Positions 7,096 through 14,992 of a stretch of 33,113 nucleotides of DNA are shown in pieces (the first letter of the stretch is position 1; every line of letters begins with the position of its first letter). Location: assembly GCF_002412335.2 (NCBI RefSeq), contig NZ_NXIB02000022.1:1-33113 (forward strand), written 5' to 3'. Origin of the DNA: Tychonema bourrellyi FEM_GT703 (GTDB taxonomy: Bacteria; Cyanobacteriota; Cyanobacteriia; Cyanobacteriales; Microcoleaceae). Under the pieces are notes generated by a model that saw nothing but the letters and a program-made list of their open reading frames with translations, was not told where the DNA came from and ran no database searches. The position numbers were made by a program, and so were the translations under genes.

Positions 7096-7566
7096 ATGGC
7101 TGCCAACCGAATTAGAATTGCTAAAGATAAAGCAGATTTAGTTAAATCATTAACTTCCTCGGAACACAAATCCTCACCTTTCCAGACTTACGCTGATGTC
7201 ATAGCCTTCGCCGCATCCTTGGGAAATAAGCGGAAAAAACGCTTACCTTTGGGAGATATTTCTAAACGAGAACCGGGTTCAATTGATCTTGATATTTTTA
7301 TATCGAGGGGTTACGATATGGCTATTAAATTAATTGCGATCGCCGAAACCAAAAATCCTCACATTCTCTCCCATCTCGATGAAAAAGTGGAAGCAGAACG
7401 CTTGCAAATTTTTGAAGAATATGCTAACGGCGGACTGGAAATTTTGCGAGAAGAGTTTCGGGGTGCGGCAGATTATACCGATCGCCTTTTGTTATTTTTA
7501 ATTTCAGAAAGAGACAATCAACATCGGTCAAATGAAGAATTCGATTTAAGCAAATTCTTATTCTGA
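7096..7566 (+). CDS. DNA phosphorothioation-associated protein 4-like
   Basis: The 156-aa product begins RIRIAKDKADLVKSL, continues with FQTYADVIAFAASLGNKRKKR and ISKREPGSIDLDIF, and ends in an Asp/Phe-rich tail. This resembles the family annotated as Dnd system-associated protein 4, found beside dnd genes in cyanobacteria and other bacteria (recognised from memory, not searched). The N-terminal part is faintly like DndE in combining a basic start with a helical body, but the DndE core is not recognisable. It is the last gene of the + strand run and converges on the DGQHR gene ending at 7665. Biochemical role unknown. Confidence 0.7.
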   Translation: MAANRIRIAKDKADLVKSLTSSEHKSSPFQTYADVIAFAASLGNKRKKRLPLGDISKREPGSIDLDIFISRGYDMAIKLIAIAETKNPHILSHLDEKVEAERLQIFEEYANGGLEILREEFRGAADYTDRLLLFLISERDNQHRSNEEFDLSKFLF

Positions 7567-7664
7567 GTTAACTAAAATTATGATTCATCGATACTTAAAA
7601 CTCTGAACTATAGAATAAATCAATGATATTATCGATCACTTCCGCGATCGACAACAATCAAAAC

Positions 7665-9257
7665 CTAGCTAAGTACAGGCGGCAATCCCACCTCTTTCGG
7701 CTGCACAAACTTGCCGTTAAAACTAATAGCTTTACCCTCGAAAGTTCTCGCTTGGGCAACCGCTTGCCGCAAATGAGCGCGATCCATATCGTCCCCAATT
7801 CCCGCCACCAAATATACAATTAACTTCGCCGCCAAATCCTTCCCAGAAACTAGCATTCGCTTCTTGTTCGGATCGTACAAAATGCCGTACCACGCCGACT
7901 GAGGATTGTCCATGTGGCTAAATCCTTCATCCACATCGTATCTGCGAAGTTTATCAAAAGTTGATTTCAGCGAAAGTTTCTTTCTAAATGTTAGAATGCC
8001 TAAAGCATTAGCTAAAGCAACTTGACCGACTGGACGAAACAAAATATTGCCCTCGCCCCCTGGTTTCTCAAAACTAAATCGGCGCAATTCTGCTGTTTCT
8101 TCGCCGCTTTCAATTCTTTGATAGCTGGGCAAAGTTGCTAAATGATCGAACAATTTCTTAAACTCTTCTATTCCCTCTTTTAGTTCTTCATCTTCGGGAC
8201 GCATGGGAATTAAACCTTTTCTTTCCGGCTTCCAATGGGGGAATTTGTATTCTAAATACCGTTCCGACATATCTTGCAGGGCTTGCAATGTGGTTAAAAC
8301 AGTTGATTTAGCTGCGACTGTGGCGCTGTCCCAATTGACGCGGGGGTTTCTATCATCTTGCTCTTTTAATAAGGGATGAGTGACGGCAATTTTGCGGGCA
8401 CAAATCGCAAATCCGTTGTCCTCATTTAATAATGCTAATTGGCCCTGACTTAGTGTCACCGCCATTAAGTTAACGTGCACAAAGATCGATCGCACCCGCC
8501 GTTGTGCTTGCTGCCGCGTTTCCCCTGCTACAGCCGCCGGAATAAACTCAATTCCGATTTTTTCGTGAGCTAAATTGTGTACTTCGTTGGGGTTAATTTG
8601 ATACTCTTCGGCTAAATCTTCGAGGGTAATCGCAGCGCCGACGGCTTTTTTATTTTTGTTGTATCTTTGGAGGATTCCGGTTTTAATTAAACTCATTAAA
8701 CCTTGAACTCCCATCAGCCGATGCTGGCCATCTAAGGCAAAAATTGAAACTTCTTTAGAAACATTCAATAGTCCTAAATTTTGGTTTTTATCAAAGGATG
8801 TGAATTCAGCGGCAGATTTAGTTGCTACGCCGTTTTTATCCCATTCCTCGGCTAGAGGATTGTCTACCCACGGGGGACTGACGACTACTAAAACTGCGGG
8901 GAATTTGTGCGATTTTCGGGCGGCGAGATATTGAGTAAGGGCTGCTTGACGTGACCAATCTAGGGGGCGCTGGATGATTTCGTCGATGGTTTCGTCGTCG
9001 CGGACGATGTTGTTAGTTTGAAGGTCAAATTTTTGGCGGAAAAGCGGCATTTGCGAGGCGAAACGGACGCGGGAGTCTAACCATTCTAGGGTGACTGAAC
9101 CGATGTAGGCTTCGCTGTTTCCCATCTGGGTTTTTTGGACGAAAATGCGATCGTCCTTTCCTAAATAATTATCTAATAACAGTGCGATTTCTTGGCGATC
9201 GCTATTTTCTTTTTCTAAAATCTTTGTAGCGAGGTCATCCGCTGGCTGGGTGTTCAT
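7665..9257 (-). CDS. Large DGQHR-domain protein (DndB-related)
   Basis: The 530-aa protein carries the diagnostic DGQHR motif at 176-180 (FALDGQHRLMGV). It is preceded by a beta-rich region with VVVSPPWVDNP and followed by a helical half with ARKIAVTHPLLKEQ. At 530 aa it is much longer than DndB (about 360-390 aa) and has extra N- and C-terminal segments, so it forms a separate branch of the DGQHR family. Related proteins occur with phosphorothioation genes and some bind DNA or regulate modification. It is divergent from dndB, sharing a 250-bp AT-rich intergenic region. Specific role unknown. Confidence 0.8.
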   Translation of the reverse strand: MNTQPADDLATKILEKENSDRQEIALLLDNYLGKDDRIFVQKTQMGNSEAYIGSVTLEWLDSRVRFASQMPLFRQKFDLQTNNIVRDDETIDEIIQRPLDWSRQAALTQYLAARKSHKFPAVLVVVSPPWVDNPLAEEWDKNGVATKSAAEFTSFDKNQNLGLLNVSKEVSIFALDGQHRLMGVQGLMSLIKTGILQRYNKNKKAVGAAITLEDLAEEYQINPNEVHNLAHEKIGIEFIPAAVAGETRQQAQRRVRSIFVHVNLMAVTLSQGQLALLNEDNGFAICARKIAVTHPLLKEQDDRNPRVNWDSATVAAKSTVLTTLQALQDMSERYLEYKFPHWKPERKGLIPMRPEDEELKEGIEEFKKLFDHLATLPSYQRIESGEETAELRRFSFEKPGGEGNILFRPVGQVALANALGILTFRKKLSLKSTFDKLRRYDVDEGFSHMDNPQSAWYGILYDPNKKRMLVSGKDLAAKLIVYLVAGIGDDMDRAHLRQAVAQARTFEGKAISFNGKFVQPKEVGLPPVLS

Positions 9258-9424
9258 CGGCGGTTTTTATATATTTAGGGTATTTTTTCAAAAAATATCA
9301 TGTATTAAACTTTATGTCAAGGGTTGTTTTTAAAAAAATATTGTGAAATACTTGATTTATATCGTTCCAGCCCGAACTTATATCATAAGCCACGTAAAAA
9401 GTCAATAGGTTTTAATTTCTAATT
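9258..9424. promoter_or_regulatory. Divergent AT-rich promoter region of two DGQHR genes
   Basis: This AT-rich stretch separates the divergent genes starting at 9257 (-) and 9508 (+). Promoters for both must lie here or in the adjoining heptamer array. I cannot assign boxes with confidence. DndB in characterised systems represses dnd promoters, so operator sites here are plausible but not seen. Confidence 0.35.
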
Positions 9425-9496
9425 CCCATGCCCCATGCCCGATGCCCGATGCCCCATGCCCGATGCCCCATGCCCGATGCCCGATGCCCCATGCCC
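9425..9496. repeat. Heptamer tandem repeat adjoining the dndB start codon
   Basis: About ten units of ATGCCCC/ATGCCCG with 7-bp period. The array ends 11 bp before the dndB ATG, so it occupies the position of the 5' untranslated leader and leaves no visible ribosome binding site. Confidence 0.9.
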
Positions 9497-9507
9497 AATT
9501 CTAAATC

Positions 9508-10647
9508 ATGTCTACTCCTTCCTTTGAATATATTCTGCCAGTAATCCGGGGAATTCAAGCAGGCCGCGAATATTATGTTTCGATGTGCCCGGTGCGTTTT
9601 CTGCCGAAATTGTTCCCCTTTGAATCGGAAGATTTGCCGCCGGAAATGCGGGCTATTCGCACTCTAAATCAAACTCGGATTCCTGAAATTGCTGACTATT
9701 TTGTCAAGAATCCTACAAGTTATACTTGTGGGGCAATTGCCGCTTCTATTGATGCGGACATTACCTTTGAAGCGGTGGGAAATGAGGCAGAAGAACGAAA
9801 AATTGGTCGCTTGCGGGTGCCGATGGATGCTAAGTTTACGATTAATGATGGACAGCATCGCAGGGTGGCTTTTGAGATGGCTTTGAGGGAAAATCCGCAG
9901 TTGGGATATGAGACGGTGGCGTTGATTTTGTTTCTGGATATTGGGTTGGAGAAGTCGCAGCAAAAGTTTGCTGATTTGAATAGTTTTCAGGTTCCTTTGG
10001 AAGCATCGTTGAGTGTACTTTATAATCACCGTGACGATGGCGCAAGGTTGGTGAAGGCGGTTGTTAAGCAGGTTGAGGTTTTCCGGTGTTTGACGGAGAT
10101 GGAGAGGGGGAGTTTGAATGGGCGATCGCCCAAATTGTTTACTCTCAGTATTGTCGATCGTGCTATCATGGCTTTGCTGTCTAATATTGAGGGCAGCCAA
10201 CAGGCAAAACCCTCTCGTTACCGCGCCACAAAAGAGGAAAAAGAGGCAGAACTTGCTCAAAAAATACAACTAGCGGTTAGTTATTGGAATGCGGTTAGCA
10301 GTTTTATTCCCGATTGGCAATTAGTTTTGCACAAGCAAGTTGCGGCGGGGGAAATTCGCCGGGATTGCGTGCACTGTCACAGTGTTGTGCTTGAGAGTTT
10401 GGGGGAAGTTGGGGCGAGTTTGCGATCGGCTTTTCCTGATGGTTGGGAGGAACGTTTGGCTGCTTTGCGGCAGGTTGATTGGTCGATTTCTAATCCTGAT
10501 TGGGAGGGTGGGATTTTGGTAAAAGGTAGGGTTTTGCGATCGAGGGCGAGTGTTAGTTGGATGACTGATTATTTGAAAAATCGGTTGGGTTTGGGAACGG
10601 CTGATGGAGCACGGGCGGGACGCCCGTGCCACAATCAAGGCGGATAA
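9508..10647 (+). CDS. dndB: DNA phosphorothioation protein DndB
   Basis: The 379-aa product begins with the typical DndB N-terminus: ILPVIRGIQAGREYYVSMCP, then RTLNQTRIPEIADYF. It carries INDGQHRR with DGQHR at 114-118 and then FLDIGLEKSQQKFADLN. DndB is a DNA-binding regulator of phosphorothioate modification and of dnd transcription in characterised systems. No ribosome binding site precedes the ATG; a heptamer array abuts it. The last 17 or so residues (ADGARAGRPCHNQGG) come from a GC-rich palindrome, so the natural C-terminus has probably been extended or replaced by repeat DNA. Converges with the next gene, 6 bp apart. Confidence 0.9.
   Translation: MSTPSFEYILPVIRGIQAGREYYVSMCPVRFLPKLFPFESEDLPPEMRAIRTLNQTRIPEIADYFVKNPTSYTCGAIAASIDADITFEAVGNEAEERKIGRLRVPMDAKFTINDGQHRRVAFEMALRENPQLGYETVALILFLDIGLEKSQQKFADLNSFQVPLEASLSVLYNHRDDGARLVKAVVKQVEVFRCLTEMERGSLNGRSPKLFTLSIVDRAIMALLSNIEGSQQAKPSRYRATKEEKEAELAQKIQLAVSYWNAVSSFIPDWQLVLHKQVAAGEIRRDCVHCHSVVLESLGEVGASLRSAFPDGWEERLAALRQVDWSISNPDWEGGILVKGRVLRSRASVSWMTDYLKNRLGLGTADGARAGRPCHNQGG
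10610..10628. terminator. GC-rich hairpin at convergent dndB ends
   Basis: CACGGGCG (10610-10617), loop GGA, CGCCCGTG (10621-10628) is a perfect 8-bp stem. It lies inside the last codons of dndB and just before the convergent stop at 10654. No T-run follows, so termination is only plausible. It also looks like a dispersed cyanobacterial repeat. Confidence 0.45.
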
Positions 10648-10653
10648 TATTGG

Positions 10654-11832
10654 TTAAATCCATCCCAACTCGGCTTTTGCTGCCTCGACGGCCATTTTTA
10701 CAGCACTAGCACTTGCTGTTATTTTATAGGATGCTTTGGGATTCTTAGGGCTGGAGTTAGATAAAACAATATTTCCTTCCCAAACATGGCTTTGTCTAGA
10801 CCAATCTAGTTGTGCCAATTCCGCTATTTTTTCAGTATCAAAATCTTGGCTGCTATCTGTGTCATAGGTATAGTATAGCAACCGACCTAAAACTTCTAGA
10901 CCTACGCTTCTACCTAAGATACAGTATTCCTTAAACTTATTCACATCTTCAACCGTCAAGTCTTCAACGCTGGCTTCACAAATATGTCTAGTCTGACTAC
11001 ATTCTGAAAACAAATTGTTAAGACATATAGCTAAAATATTTGATGATTCAGCAACGTCATAATCTTTAAGTTCATCAATTGGGCCGTCAGTAAACGCGCA
11101 ACTAACCAATTTGGCTATAAAATTAGTTGTGTATATAAGTTTCCTTTTACTGTCTGGATTAGTTTTAATTTTATCTGTTTTTCCATGAAACATTAAAACT
11201 TTTTCCAGTAAATTTTTGGTAATACCAACCCTACCTTCAAACTCACCGAATGATAAAAGCAATGATTTATCCAGTTGTTTTGTCTGCGCCATATCTCTGA
11301 AATCCGCCTGACACTGGTTAAAATCTTCCTCTAAAACCAGCGTAATCGGGAAATCATTATCACCTATTAACTCGCCGTCACCACTTTCAATTAACTCGTG
11401 AATAGCGCGCTTGCGATGCTGTCCATCAGTAATATCTAACTTAACACCACGATGAATAACTACTAGACAAATCCCGCGACCTAGTTCTATAATATCAATT
11501 TTTTCAGGATCGACATTTGCTGTCAGTGTCCCCAAAATCCAGGGTTGATCGTTTCTAGTGCGTTTAAGAATATATTGTTTTACTTCCTCAGCATGACCCT
11601 TTATCTCTGGGCGGTTTTTACCAGAATCAGGATCGTTTCCAGTTGATGGTTTCGCTTGGAGGAGGGTAGGCAAGTCATCAGCCGGGATATTTATTTGCAC
11701 CATCTTTCGCTTCCCCTGCTGAAAAATTAGCCCTGGATAGCACTTCTGACGGTGGTACTTGGCAAAGTAAGGCTCTAGAACCTCATCAAGTTTCTGGATC
11801 GAGTCTGTGACTGGGTAGTTGTTTTCAGGCAT
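10654..11832 (-). CDS. Second DndB-like DGQHR protein
   Basis: The 392-aa product has DGQHR at 136-140 (DITDGQHRKRAIHELI) and, later, QCQADFRDMAQTKQLDKSL, matching the FADLN region of DndB. The C-terminus has LDWSRQSHVWEGNIV, corresponding to DWSISNPDWEGGIL in the neighbouring DndB. It is thus a real DndB-fold homologue of normal length but divergent in the N-terminal third. It is divergent from dndC, with 162 bp between starts, a position suited to regulating that promoter. Whether it modulates modification or senses foreign DNA cannot be read from sequence. Confidence 0.85.
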   Translation of the reverse strand: MPENNYPVTDSIQKLDEVLEPYFAKYHRQKCYPGLIFQQGKRKMVQINIPADDLPTLLQAKPSTGNDPDSGKNRPEIKGHAEEVKQYILKRTRNDQPWILGTLTANVDPEKIDIIELGRGICLVVIHRGVKLDITDGQHRKRAIHELIESGDGELIGDNDFPITLVLEEDFNQCQADFRDMAQTKQLDKSLLLSFGEFEGRVGITKNLLEKVLMFHGKTDKIKTNPDSKRKLIYTTNFIAKLVSCAFTDGPIDELKDYDVAESSNILAICLNNLFSECSQTRHICEASVEDLTVEDVNKFKEYCILGRSVGLEVLGRLLYYTYDTDSSQDFDTEKIAELAQLDWSRQSHVWEGNIVLSNSSPKNPKASYKITASASAVKMAVEAAKAELGWI

Positions 11833-11994
11833 AATGTGGATACAAGTTTATTTAATTATTCTAAGTTTTTAATGGTACGTGAACCAGGGATGCTATTGTG
11901 CAAAAGGGCAAATAACAAAAAAATATGGCTTGGTATGCTGTGAGGTCAATTGTATCATAAAAATAAAAAATTAGCAAGAGAGGAGTTTTAGAAC
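11833..11994. promoter_or_regulatory. Divergent dndB-like/dndC promoter region
   Basis: Intergenic DNA between divergent starts. On the + side a GAGAGGAG ribosome binding site lies 9-10 nt before the dndC ATG. It must hold promoters for both genes. No operator was assigned with confidence. Confidence 0.4.
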
Positions 11995-13677
11995 ATGATA
12001 GAAGTTCAGCAAATGTCATTATTTGAACCGCGGACTGTTAAGGAGTTACTCGAAGAAATAAAAGAGCTAACTAAAGAAATTCAAGAATTGTACTGTTTAG
12101 ATGCTATACCTTGGTTGATCGGTTGGAGTGGTGGAAAAGATAGTACCGCAGTATTGCAGCTTATCTGGAATGCGATCGCAGCACTCCCGATCGAGAAGCG
12201 CACAAAAACTGTCCATGTAATCACAACTGATACTTTCGCTGAAAATCCTATTATTTCGGCTTGGGTGCGTAAATCTTTAGCTAACCTCAAGATACTTGCT
12301 CAAGAGCAAAAAATGCCTATTTCCCCGCATCTGCTTCATCCAGAGGTGAAAGAAACATTCTGGGTATGCTTAATTGGCAAAGGCTATCCAGCGCCTCGTA
12401 ATGGATTTCGATGGTGTACAGATAGGATGAAAATTCAGCCAGTAAATCAATTTATCCGAGACATAGTTCGAGTACATGGTGAAACTATTGTTGTTTTGGG
12501 TACTCGCAAGGCTGAAAGCAGCAAACGTGCAGCAACAATGAAAAAGTATGAAGCAGGTAGATTGCGCGATCGCCTCAGCCCTAATGCTCGCTTACCTAAC
12601 TCTTTAATTTATACCCCTATTGAAGACTGGCGAACAGATGAAGTTTGGCTGTATCTAATGCAGTGGGACAATCCGTGGGGAAATAACAATAAAGATTTAT
12701 TTATGATGTATCGAGGTGCAACAGCAGATAATGAATGTCCTTTAGTTGTTGATACTTCTACTCCTAGCTGTGGCGATTCTCGCTTTGGGTGCTGGGTTTG
12801 CACAATGGTTGACAAAGATAAATCAATGGAGGCAATGATTCAAAACGATGAGGAAAAAGAATGGATGCAGCCTCTCCTTGATATTCGCAACGAATTAGAT
12901 ATAAAAAACGATCGCCCAAAAAGAGATTTCCGACGCATCTACGGTAGAGTAGAACTGTTTGAACGCAACATGGGCGACGACAAAACCTCCGTCGAACCCA
13001 TCCCAGGGCCCTACACCAAATTCTGGCGAGAACACTGGCTGAGACGAGTCTTGGAAGCACAAACCCACATCCGCAAAACCGCACCTTTAGAAATGCGCGA
13101 CATCACCTTAATTACCCCGGAAGAACTTAGCGAAATCCGCCGCATTTGGCTGGAACAAAAGCACGAATTTGACGACAGTTTACCCCGAATTTACGAAGAA
13201 GTCACCGGCGAACGTTTTGAAGACAGCCGCCCCGCAGCCGAAAGAAAACTTTTGGGTAGCGACGAATGGACTGTACTGGAAGAAATGTGCGATGACAAAA
13301 TGCACCTGGAATTGATGGCAAAACTCCTGGATACGGAACGCCAATATTACACAAAACCCCGCCGTACTGGGGTTTACGGGGACTTGGAAAAATGCTTTGA
13401 AACCAGTTCGCGATCGCAGAAAGAAGCCATTGGTAACGCCCACTATCAACGCAACTTGAAAAAAGCAGTGGAAGATGTGAAAGCAAATCCGGCCCTGAAT
13501 ATTCAGCAAGTCAAAGATGCGATCGCCCAAACCAACCTTTCTGCAACCGATGCTACCGTTGATATTGCCAAACTTAAGGAAGAATTGGAAAGTAGCAGCA
13601 ACGAAGACAGGCAATTATCTTGGGCGGATATTAAATATTCAACTCCAGATTCAGGAGGGGGAAATGGTAAAGATTAG
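11995..13677 (+). CDS. dndC: DNA phosphorothioation sulfurtransferase DndC
   Basis: The 560-aa protein is a PP-loop (PAPS reductase-like) ATP pyrophosphatase with SGGKDS at 45-50 near the start of the domain. Further conserved parts are FRWCTDRMK, LGTRKAESSKRA, IEDWRTDEVW, and a cluster CPLVV...CGDSRFGCWVCTMVDKDKS. The cysteines in these segments are the expected ligands of an Fe-S cluster. DndC activates the DNA backbone or sulfur carrier for sulfur insertion with DndD and DndE. The C-terminal 150 residues are charged and helical. The start has a good GGAG site. The frame ends exactly where a REP-like palindrome array begins, 1.3 kb before dndD. Confidence 0.93.
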   Translation: MIEVQQMSLFEPRTVKELLEEIKELTKEIQELYCLDAIPWLIGWSGGKDSTAVLQLIWNAIAALPIEKRTKTVHVITTDTFAENPIISAWVRKSLANLKILAQEQKMPISPHLLHPEVKETFWVCLIGKGYPAPRNGFRWCTDRMKIQPVNQFIRDIVRVHGETIVVLGTRKAESSKRAATMKKYEAGRLRDRLSPNARLPNSLIYTPIEDWRTDEVWLYLMQWDNPWGNNNKDLFMMYRGATADNECPLVVDTSTPSCGDSRFGCWVCTMVDKDKSMEAMIQNDEEKEWMQPLLDIRNELDIKNDRPKRDFRRIYGRVELFERNMGDDKTSVEPIPGPYTKFWREHWLRRVLEAQTHIRKTAPLEMRDITLITPEELSEIRRIWLEQKHEFDDSLPRIYEEVTGERFEDSRPAAERKLLGSDEWTVLEEMCDDKMHLELMAKLLDTERQYYTKPRRTGVYGDLEKCFETSSRSQKEAIGNAHYQRNLKKAVEDVKANPALNIQQVKDAIAQTNLSATDATVDIAKLKEELESSSNEDRQLSWADIKYSTPDSGGGNGKD

Positions 13678-13695
13678 GTCGATCAGGCGATCGGG

Positions 13696-13858
13696 GCGAT
13701 CGGGCTGACCCACAAGCCCGCCGGGGATTGAAATCCCCGTCTCATAGCAAAAGTCGGTTAAAACCGACTGAACAACCAGATTTAACGATCGCCGACTTCA
13801 GTCCTCTTTCAGAGGACTTTCGCTATGAGACAGGGATTTCAATCCCTGTCGGACTATG
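13696..13858 (+). repeat. REP-like composite palindrome, copy A
   Basis: 163-bp unit made of several hairpins: GGGGATTGAAATCCCC, GTCGGTTAAAACCGAC, AGTCCTCTTTCAGAGGACT and CAGGGATTTCAATCCCTG. The outer segments also pair (GTCTCATAGC with GCTATGAGAC). A copy with only two differences lies at 14768-14930, so the transposase gene is flanked by direct repeats. Confidence 0.9.
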
Positions 13859-13865
13859 GGACTCA

Positions 13866-13912
13866 CCGATCGACCCGATCGACCCGATCGACCCCGATCG
13901 ACCCGATCGCTG
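13866..13912. repeat. CCGATCGA short tandem repeat
   Basis: Units of CGATCGACC repeat about five times with 9-10 bp spacing immediately after REP copy A. Each contains CGATCG, the core of HIP1. Confidence 0.7.
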
Positions 13913-13965
13913 ACAAATTCGGTCACAGAATGATAAATTAACCTTAAAAAAAAGGAAAAATACTT

Positions 13966-14418
13966 ATGGCAATGTGGCGGCTGTACTATCATTTAGTTTG
14001 GGCAACAAAAGAGCGACAGCCTCTCATATCTCCCGCAAAAGAAACAGAACTTTACTCTTATATAACTGGCAAAGCAGACACCCTCAATTGCATCCTCCAC
14101 GCCATCGGCGGCACAGAAAATCACATCCACTTAATAGTTTCCATTCCTCCGACACAATCGGTAGCTGAATTCGTTAAAAATATTAAAGGTAGCAGCAGCC
14201 GTCATCTCAATCAAACTTTGCAAAATTCCAATAAATTTGCGTGGCAAGAGGGATACGGAGTATTTTCTTTAGGACAAAGACAACTCGAACAAGCAGTCGC
14301 TTATGTGCTCAATCAAAAAGAACACCACTTGCAAAAAACCACAAACTCACACCTCGAACAAATGACTCATCAAGACGATTCACCCACCCGGTGGCACCCC
14401 AATTTGTCAGATAATTAA
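13966..14418 (+). mobile_element. IS200-like Y1 transposase (REP-associated, RAYT-like)
   Basis: The 150-aa protein is a complete single-domain HUH transposase. It starts MWRLYYHLVWATKERQPL, has the HUH motif in ENHIHLIVSIPP, then FVKNIKGSSSRHLN, and WQEGYGVFSLGQ followed by the catalytic tyrosine region QAVAYVLNQKEHH. These enzymes bind single-stranded palindromes and make a 5'-phosphotyrosine link. Direct copies of a REP-like palindrome flank it (13696-13858 and four units at 14479-14930), as expected for RAYT or IS200-type elements. No TnpB is present. It is inserted between dndC and dndD in the same orientation. The frame is intact, so it may be active. Confidence 0.9.
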
Positions 14419-14478
14419 TTGAAAAATATTGGCAAACTTTCCGATTCTCGATATCTCCTGCTATTCGGACTTTGGGGG

Positions 14479-14930
14479 GCGATCGGGCTGACCCACAAGC
14501 CCGCCGGGGATTGAAATCCCCGTCGAGAAAGCCAAAGTCGGTTAAAACCGACTGAACAGTCAGATTCCACAATGGGCGATCGGGCTGACCCACAAGCCCG
14601 CCGGGGATTGAAATCCCTGTCTCACAGCCAAAGTCGGTTAAAACCGACTGAACAGTCAGATTCCACAATGGGCGATCGGGCTGACCCACAAGCCCGCCGG
14701 GGATTGAAATCCCTGTCTCACAGCCAAAGTCGGTTAAAACCGACTGAACAGTCAGATTCCACAATGGGCGATCGGGCTGACCCACAAGCCCGCCGGGGAT
14801 TGAAATCCCCGTCTCATAGCAAAAGTCGGTTAAAACCGACTGAACAACCAGATTTAACGATCGCCGACTTCAGTCCTCTTTCAGAGGACTTAAGCTATGA
14901 GACAGGGATTTCAATCCCTGTCGGACTATG
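14479..14930 (+). repeat. REP-like palindrome array, four tandem units
   Basis: Units start at 14479, 14576, 14672 and 14768 (spacing 97, 96, 96 bp). The first three contain the GGGGATTGAAATCCC and GTCGGTTAAAACCGAC hairpins. The fourth continues as the full 163-bp composite and matches copy A with two differences. The array covers most of the 14419-14992 gap between transposase and dndD. Open frames running through it are by-products of the period, which is divisible by three, and are not genes. Confidence 0.92.
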
Positions 14931-14992
14931 AAACTCGCCGATCGACCCTGATCGCACCAACCAACTTTCATCCCATCTCAACAACATCTACA

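Noticed and set aside
7623..7823. 66-aa open frame on the + strand
   Set aside because: Mostly antisense to the end of the large DGQHR gene, no recognisable features.
11880..11892. GGTACGTGAACC as a DndB operator
   Set aside because: Too short and imperfect a dyad, no second copy at the other divergent promoter region.
14479..14930. Array of evenly spaced repeats resembling a CRISPR
   Set aside because: Spacing is constant, but the intervening sequence is itself repeated and there are no unique spacers or cas genes; the units are composite palindromes next to a Y1 transposase.
14572..14931. 119-aa open frame (and the opposite-strand frame at 14309-14785)
   Set aside because: Both simply read through the 96-bp repeat units; period divisible by three keeps them open.
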